Shown here: piece after piece, positions 61,580 through 64,000 of the stretch
Layout: each line of letters begins with the position of its first letter
How positions within the stretch are numbered: position 1 is the stretch's first letter
NCBI GenBank assembly: GCA_035772405.1
Contig: JAYKKM010000439.1
Span: 5,681,001 to 5,745,000 of the forward strand
Length of the DNA: 64,000 nucleotides
Reading direction: 5' to 3'
From: Chrysogorgia sp. JL179-B06
Lineage: Eukaryota; Cnidaria; Anthozoa; Scleralcyonacea; Chrysogorgiidae
Notes under the pieces: model-generated
What the model was told of the DNA's origin: nothing
The model's database searches: none
What the model saw: only the letters and a program-made list of their open reading frames with translations
Program-made: the position numbers and the translations under genes

Positions 61580-63140
61580 CTAAACAAAACACAGAGCTTT
61601 AATTCATTTCTATTAATAACGGGAATTATTAACTCAGAAAAGAATAACATCAACTCAGAAAATTGTAACAGTTTTCAAACTCGCAGGTCTTATTTCTGAG
61701 CTATAGTGTTGAAGAGGCTCGCCTATAGAAATGTTGCGGATTGAATCCTCTACCCATAAATTGAACCATCGTTTTGCGAAGGTTGTCATTCACTTGGCTT
61801 GTTTTCAATTGTAATATCGTTTCCGGCGAATATCAAGAATTATCCAACCGAACGATCCACAAAGAATATTGATGACGTGTTTTGAAAATCTATAGATTTT
61901 CCTCTCTAAACGAATCCGAAATATCCAATTCGTTTGACCTAATTCGAAAGCATGTTGATATCATTGACCGAAGTGTTTATGATATTATGTTCATCTCATG
62001 AATATGCTATGAAAATATCTATTAGTAGTTACCTTTGACTTTACAATAGCTAAATGGAACAGACTTGATTTCTGTATTCTTTTGGCAAGCAGCATTATTC
62101 ATTGCACATTGACCATTATATATCATTCCATCAGAGCCGCACAGATCCAACGAAACCACTGCAATACAGAACCTACTGCATTCGCAAAAACCTGATTGAC
62201 AGTAAGAACCTTGTTGGGAACAATCTCTCGAAGACTCACAAGGCTTCTTACATGTAGCTTCTCCATTTCTTATAACACATTTGTAACCTTGACGACATAA
62301 AACCGCGGCGCACGTTTTGATTGCAGGGTGTTTGCATTCTGCCTTTCCGTTTTCCACTTTACATATTTCCCCCAAACGACATATCTTGGTTGCACAATTC
62401 TTAGTTGGCACTAAATCAGCTATAAAATATCGCAAAGTTAGAATACAATTTTGTCATTATAATTTCAATCCCATGGAATAAACTCAATAAAAACCTATAC
62501 AGCTCTCTTTAAAATAGTCACTATCATGTTATATTTTAACTAGTTTGTATTAATATTTGGTAAAAAGGGAAGTTTTTTTATGGAATTTTTTATTTCTTGA
62601 ATGCACTTGACAAAAGTTCGCGAACAACTGACAGATGTCAGTATTCAGTATTTCTCAAACTAATTAATAATTCATGAGAAAACACAAAGGAAAGTCATAA
62701 CCGAGAAGTTACTTCCATAAATTAAGCCAACTTTCCCCTCAAATTTCTCTTAAAATACTGGTTTGTTTGAGAAGCTATATCATACACTCGAAAGGCGTTT
62801 ATTATCTGATTCGAAAACACCTCGAAGGTGCATGGTTGAAACCTCGGCTATCGCCTCGTTTTCCAACAGGCTTCTCGGTGTTTTAAAATCAGATAATAAA
62901 CGCCTTCTCGTTTATAATATATTACATCAGTAGCTTAGGAGGTAATTGTATAAAATTAGCGATTTTCCATATTATACTTACCACAATCAATTTTTCTTGA
63001 TTTAACAAAAAAATTTGCTTTCCTACAACTTCTATCGCAGTTATCTGTTTCACATTGTGCTGTTGGGTATTGTGGGCATCTAGAAAATAGGCATGGACTC
63101 ACACGGCATGTCACAGGTGGTTTTCCATCCGAACAAATTT
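61404..63140 (-). CDS. Secreted cysteine-rich protein with follistatin-like and Kazal-like modules, last three exons
   Basis: Minus-strand exons are 63140-62982, 62419-62033 and 61579-61404. All junctions are GT-AG and all phases are 1. Exon one: CRVSPCLFSRCPQYPTAQC with C-x-x-x-C, a module often seen in invertebrate extracellular proteins. Exon two: two repeats of the form C-A-x-x-C-x-x-G-x-x-C-x-x-x-x-G-x-A-x-C (CATKICRLGEICKVENGKAE; CAAVLCRQGYKC), a WAP/EB-like segment and a Kazal-like domain (LCGSDGMIYNGQCAMNNAAC). Exon three: two more such repeats and a stop at 61404-61406. The protein is probably extracellular, possibly a protease inhibitor or matrix protein. The 5' exons lie beyond the window. 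Confidence 0.8.
62033..62419 (-). CDS. Cysteine-rich protein, Kazal-containing exon
   Basis: The exon lies between acceptor ATTTTATAG and donor GTAACT. A 129-residue exon holding two follistatin-like repeats, an eight-or-so cysteine linker and the Kazal-like domain, whose C-G-S-D-G and Y-N-x-x-C motifs are intact. Confidence 0.85.
62420..62981. other. Intron of cysteine-rich gene with fold-back
   Basis: Inverted repeat AAGGCGTTTATTATCTGATT (about 62796-62815) and complement (about 62885-62905) with GAAAACACCT / GGTGTTTT: a small hairpin MITE. Confidence 0.6.
62982..63140 (-). CDS. Cysteine-rich protein, exon with C-P-x-x-P-x-A-x-C module
   Basis: A 159-base phase 1-1 exon between AAATTTAG and GTAAGT. 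It is too short and too interrupted by frame context to stand out, but splice sites, phase and cysteine pattern support it. Confidence 0.75.
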
Positions 63141-63690
63141 CTAAATTTCAATACAAATGTATTAATAACAAGAATGTTTTGTTAAATATATATGGAAAAA
63201 CATTAAAGAATAATAACTAAAGATTAATCTGTATCACTGCGCTGAATCGAACGTGGGTAAGGTCTGTGAGCGTGATTGCATGTTCCTTCCACCAGAAGAC
63301 TGAGCGATAAATATATGCAATAGCTCAAATTATATATAATTAAGGTGGAATGGTGAGGTTGTCTAATTTCTTCTTATGTGAAGACCACCAGACTGAATCA
63401 TTCTCCCAGAAGAATCTACCTCCCAGCCTACTATAATAACCCAAGTGTATCTGTGTGGTCATAGAGCCCTCCGTGCATATCTAGATAGGACAGAGGCCTT
63501 TAGAAATTTCTCGCCAATTACTGCTATCGTATATACAGTATGCCCTCATGAGGCGATCACCATTTCGCAATGGTTGATAAATGCCCTAGCTCTGATAGAT
63601 AGGTGTTGACATTTGATTCACTGGCCATTCGACCCGAAGAGCCTCCGCTATATATCAGCAGCTCGGAGGCAGGACTACACTAGAAAACCA
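63141..63690. other. Upstream intron or flank, no recognised exon
   Basis: No cysteine-rich frame and no repeat structure recognised. Confidence 0.4.
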
Positions 63691-63699
63691 AACGTGTTG

Positions 63700-64000
63700 T
63701 AAGAACACGCATTTTTGTCCCCTATATCAACACGCCAAACGTGTTCAACACGGCTTTAGCGTGTTGTAATACAAGCGTGTTGTATTTGGAAGCGTGTTGC
63801 TAGAGCACGTTGTCAAGAATTAAGTGTGTTGTAACAACACGCCAATTTTCAACACGCTTTTAGCGTGTTGAACACTGCAGCGTGTTCCAAATTCATGTGT
63901 GTTGTAAGAACACACTATGACGTGTTACAATAACACGCAACATGTTTTAAGAACACGCACCCCAAATTGGCGTGTTGTTATAGGGGACAAAAGTGCGTGT
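63700..64000. mobile_element. Inverted-repeat element built of GTGTTG/CAACAC units, running off the window
   Basis: ACACGCATTTTTGTCCCCTA near 63704 and the complement of the last 30 bases of the window match closely. The 300 bases between contain about fifteen copies of GTGTTG or its complement, many as short hairpins (GTGTTGTAACAACAC). No ORF. Confidence 0.8.

Overview
The window is a stretch of an AT-rich metazoan nuclear genome. The evidence is host exons with GT-AG splice sites encoding a receptor tyrosine kinase (RTK) and a Kazal-type secreted protein, together with BEL/Pao, Ty3/gypsy, Penelope-like and non-LTR elements, many fold-back MITEs, and a Maverick/Polinton. The repeat mix and the Polinton protein set resemble what is seen in cnidarians and some other marine invertebrates. 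That is an impression; the sequence alone does not fix the phylum.

Layout. 1-1720: minus-strand BEL/Pao gag-protease remnant. 2150-2800: long AT microsatellites. 2961-48832: plus-strand gene for a SEA/fibronectin-III receptor with a tyrosine-kinase-like domain, 14 recognisable exons whose phases agree throughout; its 5' part lies outside the window or was not recognised. Its introns hold a non-LTR element (5.3-6.9 kb), a MITE (8.1-8.6 kb), a 22-kb Polinton (8897-31059), a Penelope-like element (33.2-34.7 kb), further non-LTR fragments (35.2-39.0 kb), SINE-like copies and MITEs. 48833-61400: gene-poor, with a Penelope-like element split by a CR1/L2-like element, another non-LTR fragment and a Ty3/gypsy element. 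61404-63140: last three exons of a minus-strand cysteine-rich protein with a Kazal-like domain. 63690-64000: inverted-repeat element running off the end.

The Polinton has about 775-bp terminal inverted repeats and three transcription blocks. Leftward genes (16734 to 10171) are a penton/minor-capsid candidate, chromodomain integrase, a small protein, a hydrophobic virion-type protein, major capsid protein, packaging ATPase and a conserved Polinton protein. Rightward genes (16755 to 23632) are mostly small coiled-coil or membrane proteins plus a BRO-N/VRR-NUC/zinc-finger protein, a VLTF3-like zinc ribbon protein and a C2H2 protein. A protein-primed type B DNA polymerase runs leftward from the right repeat. 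The copy is dead: frameshifts and stops hit most large genes, a LINE interrupts the ATPase, a TTAA-flanked MITE interrupts the polymerase, and a fragment of a second Polinton, flanked by an inverted polymerase duplication, splits the polymerase again.

The receptor kinase-like domain keeps its fold residues and the ATP-site lysine but lacks the HRD aspartate, the DFG aspartate and glycine, the catalytic-loop asparagine, a glycine-rich loop and any activation-segment tyrosine. It is therefore most likely a pseudokinase receptor.
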